Below, in pieces: positions 8,627-18,130 of a DNA stretch of 64,000 nt. Source of the stretch: Planctomycetaceae bacterium (lineage in GTDB: Bacteria > Planctomycetota > Planctomycetia > Pirellulales > Pirellulaceae); contig PBOG01000060.1 of the NCBI GenBank assembly GCA_002724245.1, forward strand, positions 1 through 64,000, read 5' to 3'. The position numbers were made by a program, and so were the translations under genes. The first letter of the stretch is position 1. Every line of letters begins with the position of its first letter. Under the pieces are notes generated by a model. That model did no database searches, was not told the origin of the DNA, and saw only the letters and a list, made by a program, of their open reading frames with translations.

Positions 8627-9727
8627 ATGGCAAAACGGATCACCGCGATTGTCTCACAAGGACAAAGCCAAAACCCGGCAAAGCGACAACTCGAAGAAGA
8701 CATCGTTACGGCCCTGGTACTCGAGTCCGGTATTGATGTCATTGTGGTCCCGCATCTTTATGACCTTCGCGGTGATGCAACTGGAATGCTGGCTTTACAA
8801 GGTGTGAAGGGCAACATGATTGTCCTGTCATGGCTATACGAACGCGCTGCACGTTGGATCCTGGACCGCAACTCAGTGAGCGGTCTCACGGGAAAATCAC
8901 TTATTCAATCTGAAGATGAAGATGACGATGACGTTACCGAGTCCATCGAGGACACTACAGATCGTGTTGCCGACGCCCGGCCAGTCCCACAACGGCGCAT
9001 CTACTGTCTTGACCTGCGATGCGATGACTCAGCGGCGACCTACATCGAGGAAGTCAAACGGATCGCTGCTGAAAATAGTGCCGACGTCGTCCCGTTGATG
9101 GACTGGATTTCAGGAGACCCTAAACCAGAACAACTGGAGCGTTACCTCCACCCCACAACCAGTCCTCAGACGCCCGCGACGCTACCTGCAGATCACGACA
9201 CCACTATTTCAACCTCCGAATCGTCTCCAGACGCCGAGCGTCATTTGGAGACGCCTGAACAGCGCCGTTGGTACCCGGTCATCGACTTTAGCCGATGCAC
9301 CAATTGCATGGAGTGTATCGACTTCTGTCTATTTGGCGTTTACGGTGTCGATCAAGCAGAAACGATTCTCGTGGAACAGCCAGACAACTGTCGCAAAGGC
9401 TGCCCAGCCTGCAGTCGAGTCTGTCCCGAAAATGCAATCATTTTCCCGCAGCACAAAACTCCAGCCATCGCCGGCGCGCAGATCGCAGCCGGCTCGCTGA
9501 AAATCGATTTATCTAAACTATTCGGGGCACCCGAATCAGACGAATCCGCCGCGCAGGCCGCGACTCGAGAACGGGATGAGCAACTTGTTATGGCTGGCAG
9601 GGCCCCCGTCGCACCGGAGCCTGCTTCTGCAGCAGCGCCGCCAGCAACACCACAGGTCGCCGAACTCCCGGTAGCAAAGGATCATTTGGACGATCTGATC
9701 GACGAACTGGATGAACTCGATTTGTAG
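8627..9727 (+). CDS. Ferredoxin-type 2[4Fe-4S] protein with unknown N-terminal domain
   Basis: The 366-residue protein has two iron-sulphur motifs near residues 224-265: CTNCMECIDFC (Cx2Cx2Cx3C) and CRKGCPACSRVCP, in which the first spacing is Cx3C instead of the usual Cx2C. An N-terminal domain of about 170 residues (from KRITAIVSQGQSQNPAKRQLEEDI) precedes it. That domain contains an acidic linker and YCLDLRCDDSAATYIEEVKRIA, and I do not recognise it. The C-terminus is Ala/Pro-rich and ends in an acidic helix (DDLIDELDELDL), suited to docking. No membrane segment is visible. The position after the lipoyl carrier gene suggests an electron-transfer pair. The acceptor is unknown. Confidence 0.85.
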   Translation: MAKRITAIVSQGQSQNPAKRQLEEDIVTALVLESGIDVIVVPHLYDLRGDATGMLALQGVKGNMIVLSWLYERAARWILDRNSVSGLTGKSLIQSEDEDDDDVTESIEDTTDRVADARPVPQRRIYCLDLRCDDSAATYIEEVKRIAAENSADVVPLMDWISGDPKPEQLERYLHPTTSPQTPATLPADHDTTISTSESSPDAERHLETPEQRRWYPVIDFSRCTNCMECIDFCLFGVYGVDQAETILVEQPDNCRKGCPACSRVCPENAIIFPQHKTPAIAGAQIAAGSLKIDLSKLFGAPESDESAAQAATRERDEQLVMAGRAPVAPEPASAAAPPATPQVAELPVAKDHLDDLIDELDELDL

Positions 9728-9983
9728 TTCAATCGTACTAGTCGTAGCTCGATTCAGGCTGCCGCCGGTGCCAGAACCCCGCCCTTAAATCAATTACACC
9801 ACTCCACCTGCAGATTGAAACGGCTCGGAAACGCCACCGAACGCCGATCCGCTATGTCACCAGTTCAAAGTATGCAACGCCCGCACGCCAATCCGTCTGG
9901 CCGGGTTAACAAGCCGCCAGTAACGCATGCGGATTCCCCCGCTCTCAGTCTTGATCAGGGCGTTCCTTCTACACGATGTTGCC

Positions 9984-11906
9984 ATGACAACTGATCTTAT
10001 ACTCGGTACCGCAGGACACATCGACCACGGGAAAACCTCCCTGATCAATGCGTTGACCGGGATCGACACAGATCGTCTTCCAGAAGAAAAGCGGCGCGGA
10101 ATCACCATTGAACTGGGTTTTGCAGAAATGACCCTGGGAGATTTTCGCCTGGGAATCGTCGATGTCCCTGGCCACGAACGTTTTGTTCGTAACATGCTGG
10201 CGGGCGCAACCGGGATGGACCTGGCTATGCTGGTCGTCGCGGCGGACGATTCAATCAAACAGCAAACTCGAGAACATCTGGAAATCCTGCGGTTGTTGAA
10301 TCTCGCAGCGGGCGTCATCGCGATCACCAAATGTGATCTCGTGGAGCCAGACTGGCTAGAACTAGTCGAGGAGGAGATACAAGAACTCGTTGCCGGTAGT
10401 TTTCTCGCATCAGCCTCCATTGTTCGCACCAGCAGCTCCACCGGTACAGGATTGGACGACCTGCGGGAAGAAATCGTCACCGCGGCCCGTCGCGCAGCGG
10501 GGCTCGACAGGGTAAAGCACCTCGACACTCCGTTCCGCATGGCCATCGACAGGTGTTTCACCTTGGCCGGGCATGGAACTGTCGTTACCGGAAGTGCGGG
10601 CAGCGGCACTGTCGCGGTTGGAGATGAACTAGAACTCCAGCCTAGTGGAACGCGAGTGCGAGTACGCCGGCTCCACAATCATGACCGAGAAGCGGAAAAC
10701 GCGCACCGCGGACAGCGTGTTGCGATTAACCTCGCAGGTGCGCACCATGATGAAATACATCGCGGCCAGGAGCTTGCCGCGCGAGACTATTTAAAGGCCG
10801 GCAAACTGCTGACGGTGTGGCTGCTCTACCTCGACTCCTCGCGGCGCCCCCTCAAACACCGCTCACAAGTTCGTCTACACCTCGGCACGGCAGAAATCAT
10901 CGCGTCCCTGGTCCTCTTGGATCAGGAGTCGCTGGCACCAGGCGAGTCTTGTTTTGCCCAACTGTTTTTGCATGACACCGTCGCCACCACCTGGAACCAG
11001 CCCTTTGTGCTACGTAGTGAATCCCCCGCCATCACAATCGGCGGCGGACAGGTGCTGGTACCCTCCGCATTAAAACTCCGTGGCCTCGACGACGTGGAAC
11101 GTCAAATGCTGACAGCCTTGCGCTCGGACGATGCGTTGCAACGGGCATCAGCCGCCAGCTATTTCTCTGGCTTGCGTTCCGTAGAGCCACAAGATCTCGC
11201 GCGACTTGCAGGCGTTGAACATTTTGCCAATGTCCACCAACAACTGCTCGAAGCGGGCGAACTCCTGACCATTACGATTTCACCGACACGCACCGCGCAT
11301 TTACACCGCCAGGTCATCGAGTCACTTTGCCAGCGTTTCGAAGCGGCGCTCAGCAACCTCCACGAGCAGAATCCATTGCGAAGCTCGCTCGACCGCGCTC
11401 CGTTTGTGCGCGGCTTCGAGTACCTCGGTGAAAGTGCGATCATCGAAGCAGTCCTTAACTCCCTCCATCAATCTGGTCGTATTCGTTTGACAGCAAAGTC
11501 CATAGCGATGGTTGGCTGTGGCCCTAAGTTATCCCAGAACGAACGCAAGCTTCTGGCGACCCTGATCACCCAATACCGAGATGCTGGACTCGGAACACCC
11601 ACAGTCAAGGAAGCCCAGCAACGGGCAAAAAAGAATCAAGACTCCGTACCTCAACTGATCGCCTTGGCAGCGAACGACGGGGACCTGGTTGAAATCACCA
11701 GTGACTATTTCGTCCATACAGAGGTGCTCGACCAGGTCCAGCAAACACTGCGTGGCACAATCAGTCCCGTTGAGGGAGTTACAATGAGCCAAATACGAGA
11801 ATGCCTCTCTACGACCCGTAAATTTGCCATCCCGCTCTGTGAATATTTCGACCGCATCGGGTTCACTCGCCGAGATGGAGATATACGTTATCTCGTGGAT
11901 CCATAA
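9984..11906 (+). CDS. selB: Selenocysteine-specific elongation factor SelB
   Basis: SelB is the EF-Tu-like GTPase that brings Sec-tRNA to UGA codons by binding the SECIS hairpin. The start is taken at ATG 9984, giving the usual N-terminus TDLILGTAGHIDHGKTSL. Visible motifs are G1 GHIDHGKT (11-18), the switch RRGITIELGFA, G3 DVPGHERF and G4 TKCD. EF-Tu-like domains II and III follow. The last 200 residues hold winged-helix repeats that bind SECIS RNA (for example FEAALSNLHEQNPLRSSLDRAPF). At 640 residues it has full family length. selA follows after 151 bases on the same strand. Its presence means that the organism reads some UGA codons as selenocysteine, and one such gene lies at 42581-43189. 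Confidence 0.97.
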   Translation: MTTDLILGTAGHIDHGKTSLINALTGIDTDRLPEEKRRGITIELGFAEMTLGDFRLGIVDVPGHERFVRNMLAGATGMDLAMLVVAADDSIKQQTREHLEILRLLNLAAGVIAITKCDLVEPDWLELVEEEIQELVAGSFLASASIVRTSSSTGTGLDDLREEIVTAARRAAGLDRVKHLDTPFRMAIDRCFTLAGHGTVVTGSAGSGTVAVGDELELQPSGTRVRVRRLHNHDREAENAHRGQRVAINLAGAHHDEIHRGQELAARDYLKAGKLLTVWLLYLDSSRRPLKHRSQVRLHLGTAEIIASLVLLDQESLAPGESCFAQLFLHDTVATTWNQPFVLRSESPAITIGGGQVLVPSALKLRGLDDVERQMLTALRSDDALQRASAASYFSGLRSVEPQDLARLAGVEHFANVHQQLLEAGELLTITISPTRTAHLHRQVIESLCQRFEAALSNLHEQNPLRSSLDRAPFVRGFEYLGESAIIEAVLNSLHQSGRIRLTAKSIAMVGCGPKLSQNERKLLATLITQYRDAGLGTPTVKEAQQRAKKNQDSVPQLIALAANDGDLVEITSDYFVHTEVLDQVQQTLRGTISPVEGVTMSQIRECLSTTRKFAIPLCEYFDRIGFTRRDGDIRYLVDP

Positions 11907-12057
11907 AATGACGACCCGCACCACCGATGCTGGCGCCCGCCAGTCGCCCCCCCACTCCGGTACAACATCCTGCAAACTACCAGGAAACGACTTCCAACCA
12001 ACCACTCCGCGTCTACAGTCTTGCCTGGCCTGACCGAACGCGGTCCTTCAACAGCAC

Positions 12058-13464
12058 GTGGAGTATGCGTCCGTGAAGTCCAAGCCTTTTCGTAATATCC
12101 CATCGGTGAACGAACTGCTGGAGAGTCCGCCTCTCCAGAACATGGTTGAGCGTGCCAATCGCAATGTCGTGGTCAATGGAGTACGAACGTTCCTTGACAA
12201 CCTGCGTCAGGAAATGCAGACCACTGCCGACCTGCCGATTCCGAACCCCGCCGAACTCGCCGAACGCATTGTTCATTGGATCCAGGAAGACGAAACGCCT
12301 TCATTACGGCCCGTTGTCAACGCCACAGGCATTTTGCTGCATACTGGCCTTGGCCGCGCACCCCTCGCCACCGAAGCGCTGCAAGCCGTGCACGACGTCT
12401 CGCGAGACTATGCAAGCCTTGAAGTCGACCTCGCGACCGGACAACGTTCCCAGCGTGTCACTGCGGTCGACAAACTTCTCAAACAACTCACCGGCGCCGA
12501 AGCCTCCGTCGTTGTCAACAACAACGCCGGAGCAACACTGTTGGCCCTGGCTGCATTAGCAGCTGGCAAGGAAGTTATTGTCGCCCGTGGTGAATTGGTA
12601 GAGATCGGAGGTAGCTTTCGACTTCCAGAAGTCATGGAACAAAGTGGGGCAGTGCTTCATGAGGTTGGCTCTACTAACAAGACACGGATCACGGATTACC
12701 AGAACGCCATAACAGAGCACACCGGTGCCTTGCTGAAAGTCCACCCCAGCAATTACGTTGTCACTGGATTTACCGAAGAAACCCATATCAACGATCTCAT
12801 CGCGTTAGGACGCAAACGCCACATACCAGTAATTCATGACATTGGATCGGGAGCACTTCTCGATTTTGCGCAATTTGGTGTCGAAGGCGAACCGTTGGCA
12901 ACGGAGAGTCTTCGTCAAGGTGCGGATGTTGTACTCTTTAGTGGAGACAAGTTACTGGGTGGCCCACAGTGTGGAATTATCTGCGGCTCCCAGATCTGGA
13001 TGAATCGAATCGCAACGCACCCCCTTATGCGTGCGTTGCGAGTCGACAAAATGACACTGGCGGCCTTAGCTGCAACTTTGCGTCTTTACCGCGACCCCAA
13101 AGAAGCAATCCACGCGATCCCCTTGCTGCGTCTGCTCAATACGCCCGTCGAGAACCTGCGGCAACGAGCGGAAAAGCTCAGTACACAACTCGCGACACTA
13201 CCAGCTTTTACTACCGCGACACCTGTAGACGATATCAGCTTCCTCGGCGGCGGCTCGTTGCCCAATCAGCAACTCGCTACCGTGTGCGTCGCTCTGGTTC
13301 CAGCGTCAGGAAGCGTGAATCAGACGGCTGCAGCGTTGCGGGCCGCCGACCCAGCAGTGTTCGGCCGCGTACACAACAATCAACTTCTGCTCGATCTCCG
13401 CACGGTGTCTCCCTCTGAAGACCAGAAACTCCTGGAAGCAGCGAGCCAACTTGCTTTGAGTTGA
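12058..13464 (+). CDS. selA: L-seryl-tRNA(Sec) selenium transferase SelA
   Basis: SelA converts Ser-tRNA(Sec) to Sec-tRNA(Sec) using selenophosphate, with PLP as cofactor. The 468-residue protein matches the family length. Motifs include IPSVNELLE near the N-terminus, RPVVNATGILLHTGLGRAPL (about 82-101), the gating segment SLEVDLATGQRSQR, and the PLP-lysine site FSGDKLLGGPQCG with the lysine at about residue 298. The start is GTG 12058 or the in-frame GTG 12073. The gene lies downstream of selB on the same strand, the usual bacterial selB/selA pairing. No selC (tRNA-Sec) or selD is visible in the window, so these must lie elsewhere. Confidence 0.97.
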   Translation: MEYASVKSKPFRNIPSVNELLESPPLQNMVERANRNVVVNGVRTFLDNLRQEMQTTADLPIPNPAELAERIVHWIQEDETPSLRPVVNATGILLHTGLGRAPLATEALQAVHDVSRDYASLEVDLATGQRSQRVTAVDKLLKQLTGAEASVVVNNNAGATLLALAALAAGKEVIVARGELVEIGGSFRLPEVMEQSGAVLHEVGSTNKTRITDYQNAITEHTGALLKVHPSNYVVTGFTEETHINDLIALGRKRHIPVIHDIGSGALLDFAQFGVEGEPLATESLRQGADVVLFSGDKLLGGPQCGIICGSQIWMNRIATHPLMRALRVDKMTLAALAATLRLYRDPKEAIHAIPLLRLLNTPVENLRQRAEKLSTQLATLPAFTTATPVDDISFLGGGSLPNQQLATVCVALVPASGSVNQTAAALRAADPAVFGRVHNNQLLLDLRTVSPSEDQKLLEAASQLALS

Positions 13465-13542
13465 ATCATCCATCCCTTCCCCGCGGGCCACAGCCGGCTT
13501 TCCAGACAAAAGTCATCCTGTATCAACTCTTCAGCAGCCCTG

Positions 13543-13568
13543 CCTCACGAACAATCGGTTGCGTGAGG
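13543..13568. other. Inverted repeat between selA and a secreted protein gene
   Basis: CCTCACG and CGTGAGG form a perfect 7-base stem around a 12-base loop, 79 bases after the selA stop and 91 bases before the next gene. No T-run follows, so it is not a clear intrinsic terminator. It could be an operator or an RNA hairpin ending the selA transcript. Confidence 0.3.
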
Positions 13569-13658
13569 ACCTGTATTGGTCGTCAAGACTCAGCAAATGG
13601 GCTAGACTAGTGACTTCAATCGTTGCTGGTTTCCTGACGTCGTCCCCGGTTCTCCACT

Positions 13659-14501
13659 ATGCACGGTTCTCTGATACATCGCTCTTTGCTGTATCTCAGC
13701 TGGTGCCTGGTGCCTTTGCTGACTGGGACAATTTACGGTCAGAAACCGATCGCTTTGCGCCAAACGAACTCCTGGGCGAAATTCAGCCCCGGCACTCGAA
13801 AACGCGTACGAATCGTCGTTCAAAAACTGGACACCAACGGCAACATCGAATCCACCGCAACCAGGGAAACCCAGTCCTTCCTCGAACAGGTAAACGAGAA
13901 GGGCTATAGCTTGCGAATCGAAACTACGTCGGATGTTGCAGGGAAACGTATCACGACTGATCCCCAAATCGTGCGACGTGGTTATCTGGGTGAAATCAAT
14001 GGCGAACTTGGCAAGATAAGAACCACCGGTGAGACCAATGTCGTCATCAATGGGTTGTCCGTACCTTGCCAGGTACAACAAATCACGATCCAGGGTACCG
14101 GTACGACTCGGGTCAGCACGATTCACTACTCGCCAACACGATTTCCGCACATCCTCCACAGGGTGATGAAGTCACCTGCGGGAGCCGCCGCCACCACGAT
14201 GATCCAGGCCGATGCGATTGCGCTGGATATGCCGCTGCACCTGCTTGGTGCGGACAAGATTGGCTCGCACATTCTGACCACACGCCGGTCACCGTTAGGA
14301 ACCATCAGCACACTCGAGGTTCACTGCAGCGATGTTCCTGGATCGCTCGTCTCGCTTACGTCGACGACGCGTGACAAAGCAGGAAAGGTTACCGAACGCA
14401 GCCAGCTCGACCTGATCAGTTATCGCGTCGTGATTGGTGAAGGTCGACAACCAACGACTCGACCTCGCTTGCGTTTGTTCCAGCGAGCTACCCCGCGGTA
14501 G
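13659..14501 (+). CDS. Secreted hypothetical protein
   Basis: The 280-residue protein starts with a basic/hydrophobic signal peptide (RSLLYLSWCLVPLLTGTIYG, cleavage near residue 27). The rest is beta-rich with regular polar strands (RVRIVVQKLDTNGNIEST, GYSLRIETTSDVAGK, TTRVSTIHYSP) and no cysteine clusters, so a periplasmic or surface beta-sandwich is likely. It resembles short secreted proteins found in planctomycetes but I cannot name a family. The ATG at 13659 gives a complete signal peptide. It is not clearly in an operon with its neighbours. Confidence 0.7.
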   Translation: MHGSLIHRSLLYLSWCLVPLLTGTIYGQKPIALRQTNSWAKFSPGTRKRVRIVVQKLDTNGNIESTATRETQSFLEQVNEKGYSLRIETTSDVAGKRITTDPQIVRRGYLGEINGELGKIRTTGETNVVINGLSVPCQVQQITIQGTGTTRVSTIHYSPTRFPHILHRVMKSPAGAAATTMIQADAIALDMPLHLLGADKIGSHILTTRRSPLGTISTLEVHCSDVPGSLVSLTSTTRDKAGKVTERSQLDLISYRVVIGEGRQPTTRPRLRLFQRATPR

Positions 14502-14565
14502 TGAGTGCAGCTCCCATCGCGATACGTGTCAATTAAGCCCCGCCAAACCATAAGGACTCCAGGCC

Positions 14566-15552
14566 ATGAAGACCTTTAGAACCATTCTCTTGCTCACAGC
14601 GTTCATGGCTGCACTACCAACGCTGGGTAGTACGCAAGAAGTGCTGCGCGTGGGGATCATCGGACTGGATACTTCCCATGTGATCGCATTCACCAAAGAG
14701 ATGAACAACCAGGAAGCAAGTGGCTATCTGGCTCGCTGCCGCGTCGTCGCCGCGTACCCCAAGGGCAGCCCCGATATCGAATCCAGTGTGAAACGGGTGC
14801 CGATGTATACGGAAAGCATGAAAAAAATGGGGGTCAAAATTGTCAACTCAATCGATACCCTACTGGCCCAGGTCGATGCGATCCTCCTGGAAACAAACGA
14901 CGGCCGCCCTCACCTGGAACAGGCCATTCCCTGCTTCAAGGCAGGGAAACCCGTCTTCATCGATAAACCCATTGCTGGGTCCCTGGCAGATGCTGTTGCC
15001 ATCTTTGCAGCAGCCGACAAATACAACACCCCGACCTTCTCGTCATCGTCACTGCGATATGGCAAATCGAGCCAGGAAGCACGCCATGGGTCTCTCGGAA
15101 AAATCACGCGCTGCCAGACACACAGTCCCGCCACTCTGGAAAAGACGCATCCTGACCTGTTCTGGTACGGCATTCATGGTGTCGAATCTCTGTTCACTGT
15201 CCTCGGGCCAGGATGTATCTCTGTGCACCGCACGACGACAGACGATGGTAAGATTGAGGTGGTAGGACGCTGGAAAGATGGCGTCACTGGGATCTTTCGC
15301 GAGGGGTCAGGATACGGGGGCACGGCCACTGGCACCAAACGAAAAGGAAATGTCGGTTCCTACGACGGCTACAAGCCACTGGTCGTAGAAATCGCCAAGT
15401 TTTTTTGTACCAGGAAAGTGCCAGTCTCTGCACAGGAAACGCTCGAAATCTACGCGTTCATGGAAGCCGCCGATGAGAGTAAGAGACAGCAGGGAGCAGA
15501 AGTCACCCTGAAAAGCGTTCTTGAAAAGGCCACATCCGAGGCAACGCGCTGA
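14566..15552 (+). CDS. Exported Gfo/Idh/MocA-family oxidoreductase
   Basis: The 328-residue protein has a signal peptide (residues 1-24, TILLLTAFMAALPTLGSTQ) followed by a Rossmann domain. The dinucleotide loop reads VGIIGLDTSHVIAF, lacking the second and third Gly of the normal GxGxxG, while DKPIAGS keeps the E/DKP motif of the family. The C-terminal alpha/beta domain includes HSPATLEKTHPDLFWYGIHGVESLF, with the family His. Exported Gfo/Idh/MocA proteins are abundant in planctomycetes, and many probably act on sugars. The altered loop suggests weak or no NAD(P) exchange, or a tightly held cofactor. A sugar-lyase-like or oxidoreductase role is possible; the substrate is unknown. Confidence 0.85.
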   Translation: MKTFRTILLLTAFMAALPTLGSTQEVLRVGIIGLDTSHVIAFTKEMNNQEASGYLARCRVVAAYPKGSPDIESSVKRVPMYTESMKKMGVKIVNSIDTLLAQVDAILLETNDGRPHLEQAIPCFKAGKPVFIDKPIAGSLADAVAIFAAADKYNTPTFSSSSLRYGKSSQEARHGSLGKITRCQTHSPATLEKTHPDLFWYGIHGVESLFTVLGPGCISVHRTTTDDGKIEVVGRWKDGVTGIFREGSGYGGTATGTKRKGNVGSYDGYKPLVVEIAKFFCTRKVPVSAQETLEIYAFMEAADESKRQQGAEVTLKSVLEKATSEATR

Positions 15553-15635
15553 CGGACCAGGGCTCTTGCAGCTGAAACAATCAGACACGCATGGATCTAC
15601 GCAATTCAACCGGTTGATCGTCTGCGCGCGACGAT

Positions 15636-16472
15636 TCAACCTCGATAGGCCGCACCTTCCTCCTTGCGCTCTGCGTCTCCATCGCCACCAAGCAGCTCAC
15701 GCATGGCAGCGCCATTCCCCTTGAACCAGTCAAACAAGATGCTCACGTCCGTGCCGATGCAGAAGTGCTTGACTCCCCAATCCAGGTATTGGGCAGCTTC
15801 ATCCGGGCGTGAGATTTCAGCTCTGGGCGCCACACCCATCTTTAACGCCGTGTCAATCACGTAACGTTCTGCCTCTTTTACACGAGGATGGGTCCACTGC
15901 CCCGTCAAACCCAGGCTCATCGAATAGTCGGCGGGGCCAAACTGCACCATATCAACGCCTTTCACCGCCAACAGATCTTCTAGATTCTCAACAGCGGATT
16001 CTTTCTCGATCATTATCGCGACGACCGAGTCGTCGAGCGCCTGGACAAACTCAGGCGACCCGCCCTCCATTACAAACCGGACATCGCGGCGCATCCCCAC
16101 CCCGTGCAGCCCTCCCGTCGCCGGGCTTTCAGCTCGCACCGCACGCACACACTCCTGTACATCTTCAACCGTGCGTGGATCTGCAAACAAAACATTCTGA
16201 ATGCCTGACCCGATGGCTCGCACAGCTAGGTAGGTGCGTGGCTCCTGCTCAATCTTCATCATTGCCGACATATGTCCGAACAGATCAACTGCGCGTCCCA
16301 GATTTTCCAGTGCATACAAGTCGTAAGGCGCATATTCTGCCACAAACTCGACGTAGTCAAACTTCTGAGTGTGCCCGACAAGCTCTGTAATCGACGGCCA
16401 GGATGAGTGAATATGAGTTCCCAGGCTTGGTTGGTCCGCATCAAGCAGTTTGCGCAAACGATTTTCTCTCAT
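15636..16472 (-). CDS. HpcH/HpaI-family aldolase
   Basis: The 278-residue protein is a class II, metal-dependent 2-keto-3-deoxy-acid aldolase of the HpcH/HpaI family, TIM-barrel type. Recognised elements are the N-terminal LGTHIHSSWPSITEL, YVEFVAEYAPYD, the metal and substrate segment VVAIMIEKESAVENL (metal Glu), and VDMVQFGPADYSMSLGL (metal Asp). The family cleaves 4-hydroxy-2-oxo acids to pyruvate and an aldehyde. No signal peptide. It converges on the Gfo/Idh/MocA gene; both may serve sugar-acid breakdown, but that is an inference. Confidence 0.88.
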   Translation of the reverse strand: MRENRLRKLLDADQPSLGTHIHSSWPSITELVGHTQKFDYVEFVAEYAPYDLYALENLGRAVDLFGHMSAMMKIEQEPRTYLAVRAIGSGIQNVLFADPRTVEDVQECVRAVRAESPATGGLHGVGMRRDVRFVMEGGSPEFVQALDDSVVAIMIEKESAVENLEDLLAVKGVDMVQFGPADYSMSLGLTGQWTHPRVKEAERYVIDTALKMGVAPRAEISRPDEAAQYLDWGVKHFCIGTDVSILFDWFKGNGAAMRELLGGDGDAERKEEGAAYRG

Positions 16473-16706
16473 GCCCTGACACCTTCACTGAAAATGGAAT
16501 CCCAACTCCTACGCAGGTCGCCCACAGTTTAGCCACCGTCATAGGGCAACGCTATAACCAGGATGCCGCAGTCCAGCTGCACGCACTCACTGGGCTGAAT
16601 TCATCCAGGAATCGCAAATCTGGCTAGTGATTCAGTAATGCCCGTAATCCATCCGATTTCGGCAGTACATCCATCCGGCCGCAAGAGCCTACCAGGCGAC
16701 ATGCTT

Positions 16707-17672
16707 CTACGGATTAGCGAAACGCGCCACTTCACCAGGCCGCTGGGCGTTGAGCAGGCTGAAATGCCTCAAACCCGAATCCCGTGCCGGGCCCGCCTGA
16801 ATTCGCCCCATTTCACTCAGGGCCAATGTCGCCAGCTCCTGCTCGCCGCGGTACTGATGCACCACTGCCAGGTTGTGCCAGACCGCCTTGCTAGGCACGT
16901 GGGTCGCACTTTGCTTGAGAACGGCCAGCGCTCTCTCCCACGCCCCAGTGCGGGCGAGCAGCACACCAAGCTCATTTCCTGCCAGTTCATGACGGGAATT
17001 GACCCGGAGCGCCGCACTAAGAAAGATTTTGGCCAATTGGGATGCACGTGACTCGGGCAACTGGGTCAAACTCTCGCGGGAAGAAATTTGCCCCATCGCA
17101 TACAATGCCTCCGCGGCTAGCGGCTCACTACCGCATGCCGCAGCAAGCTCCGCCGTGGCGTACGCGCTATAGCGTTCAATTGCCCTCCTGGCAGACAAAC
17201 CCGGTACTGATGTTCCCTTGAGCACAGGCGACTGATGGGAAACCGCCATGGCGTACGGATCCAACTGGACCGTGGCTCCTGGAGCGTAAAAGTCTCGCAT
17301 CTCACGCATCGCAACGAGGCTGTTCGCGAGCGACTGGCTAGCCGTCGGCGACACTTGTGCATTGACGCGGGCCATCGCCACCTCTCGCAAAGCCGCTAAA
17401 AACCGATCCTGGGCAGCATCAGGAGCACGTCGGGAAACGTGACGCAACCCCTCAGCGAGATGCTGGCGTACCCGTAACCCGGCAGCCGTCGCCCGGGCCG
17501 ACCGACGATCAGAAGTCCGGCGGTCCGCAACTCGCAAACCGGTGGCCGGCAAACGCCTCAGTAACGGTGAATCACGGCGGTCCTGCCCCGCAACCCGAAC
17601 TCCGCCCGCAAACCCAGCGCAGACCACCAGGGCCACCCAGAGCAACGACAGTTTGGTGCGGAAACCGTACAT
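16707..17672 (-). CDS. Exported TPR-like hypothetical protein
   Basis: The 321-residue protein has a signal peptide (RTKLSLLWVALVVCAGFAGG) and then an Arg-rich segment. The remainder is helical with TPR-like units, for example AGNELGVLLARTGAWERALAVLKQ and PSKAVWHNLAVVHQYRGEQELATLAL near residues 235-285. It is probably a periplasmic scaffold for protein interaction. A long 458-base region separates it from the divergent cytochrome c peroxidase gene. I do not recognise a specific family. Confidence 0.7.
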   Translation of the reverse strand: MYGFRTKLSLLWVALVVCAGFAGGVRVAGQDRRDSPLLRRLPATGLRVADRRTSDRRSARATAAGLRVRQHLAEGLRHVSRRAPDAAQDRFLAALREVAMARVNAQVSPTASQSLANSLVAMREMRDFYAPGATVQLDPYAMAVSHQSPVLKGTSVPGLSARRAIERYSAYATAELAAACGSEPLAAEALYAMGQISSRESLTQLPESRASQLAKIFLSAALRVNSRHELAGNELGVLLARTGAWERALAVLKQSATHVPSKAVWHNLAVVHQYRGEQELATLALSEMGRIQAGPARDSGLRHFSLLNAQRPGEVARFANP

Positions 17673-18130
17673 TTGATCTTATCTATAAGGCTGGCACGAA
17701 CGCGCAACGAAGCATCCAAAGGAAAAATCGTCTTTACCGGCCTAAGACATCAGGGATTTGCCAGGTCTGACCATCCGACGACGCAAGCCGTACCAGAACT
17801 TCGGCACAACCGTTACAAATTGGCGCTCGGCCAGAAGAAGTGGGGTGCTGACTCGCTGCCCCTGTCACCTCCCACTGCACTGGCACGATGCCCGGGCAGC
17901 CTGCAGTATCACTCGTCAACGCAAGGAATCGCGGCGTCTGTCGCAGAATTGCTGAAGCGGCATGATAACGTTCGTCACATTGGCATCATGATCGCAATGT
18001 CACCTTGGTTTTTACGTAGGCTATCTTGTCATCCCCAATGGGGTCCGCCAGAATGAACCCCGCAGGAGCCAGATCTGGCCCCTTTTCTCCTTATAAACTG
18101 GTCACTGCTTCGTCTCCCAGGAGTGTCGTA
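17673..18130. other. 458-base divergent intergenic region without a gene
   Basis: This region lies between the TPR-like gene (minus) and the di-haem peroxidase gene (plus). Small reading frames here have no coding character. It should hold both promoters. The ribosome site of the peroxidase gene (CAGGAG, about 18117-18122) is at its right end. I see no strong palindrome or RNA-like structure. Confidence 0.5.
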
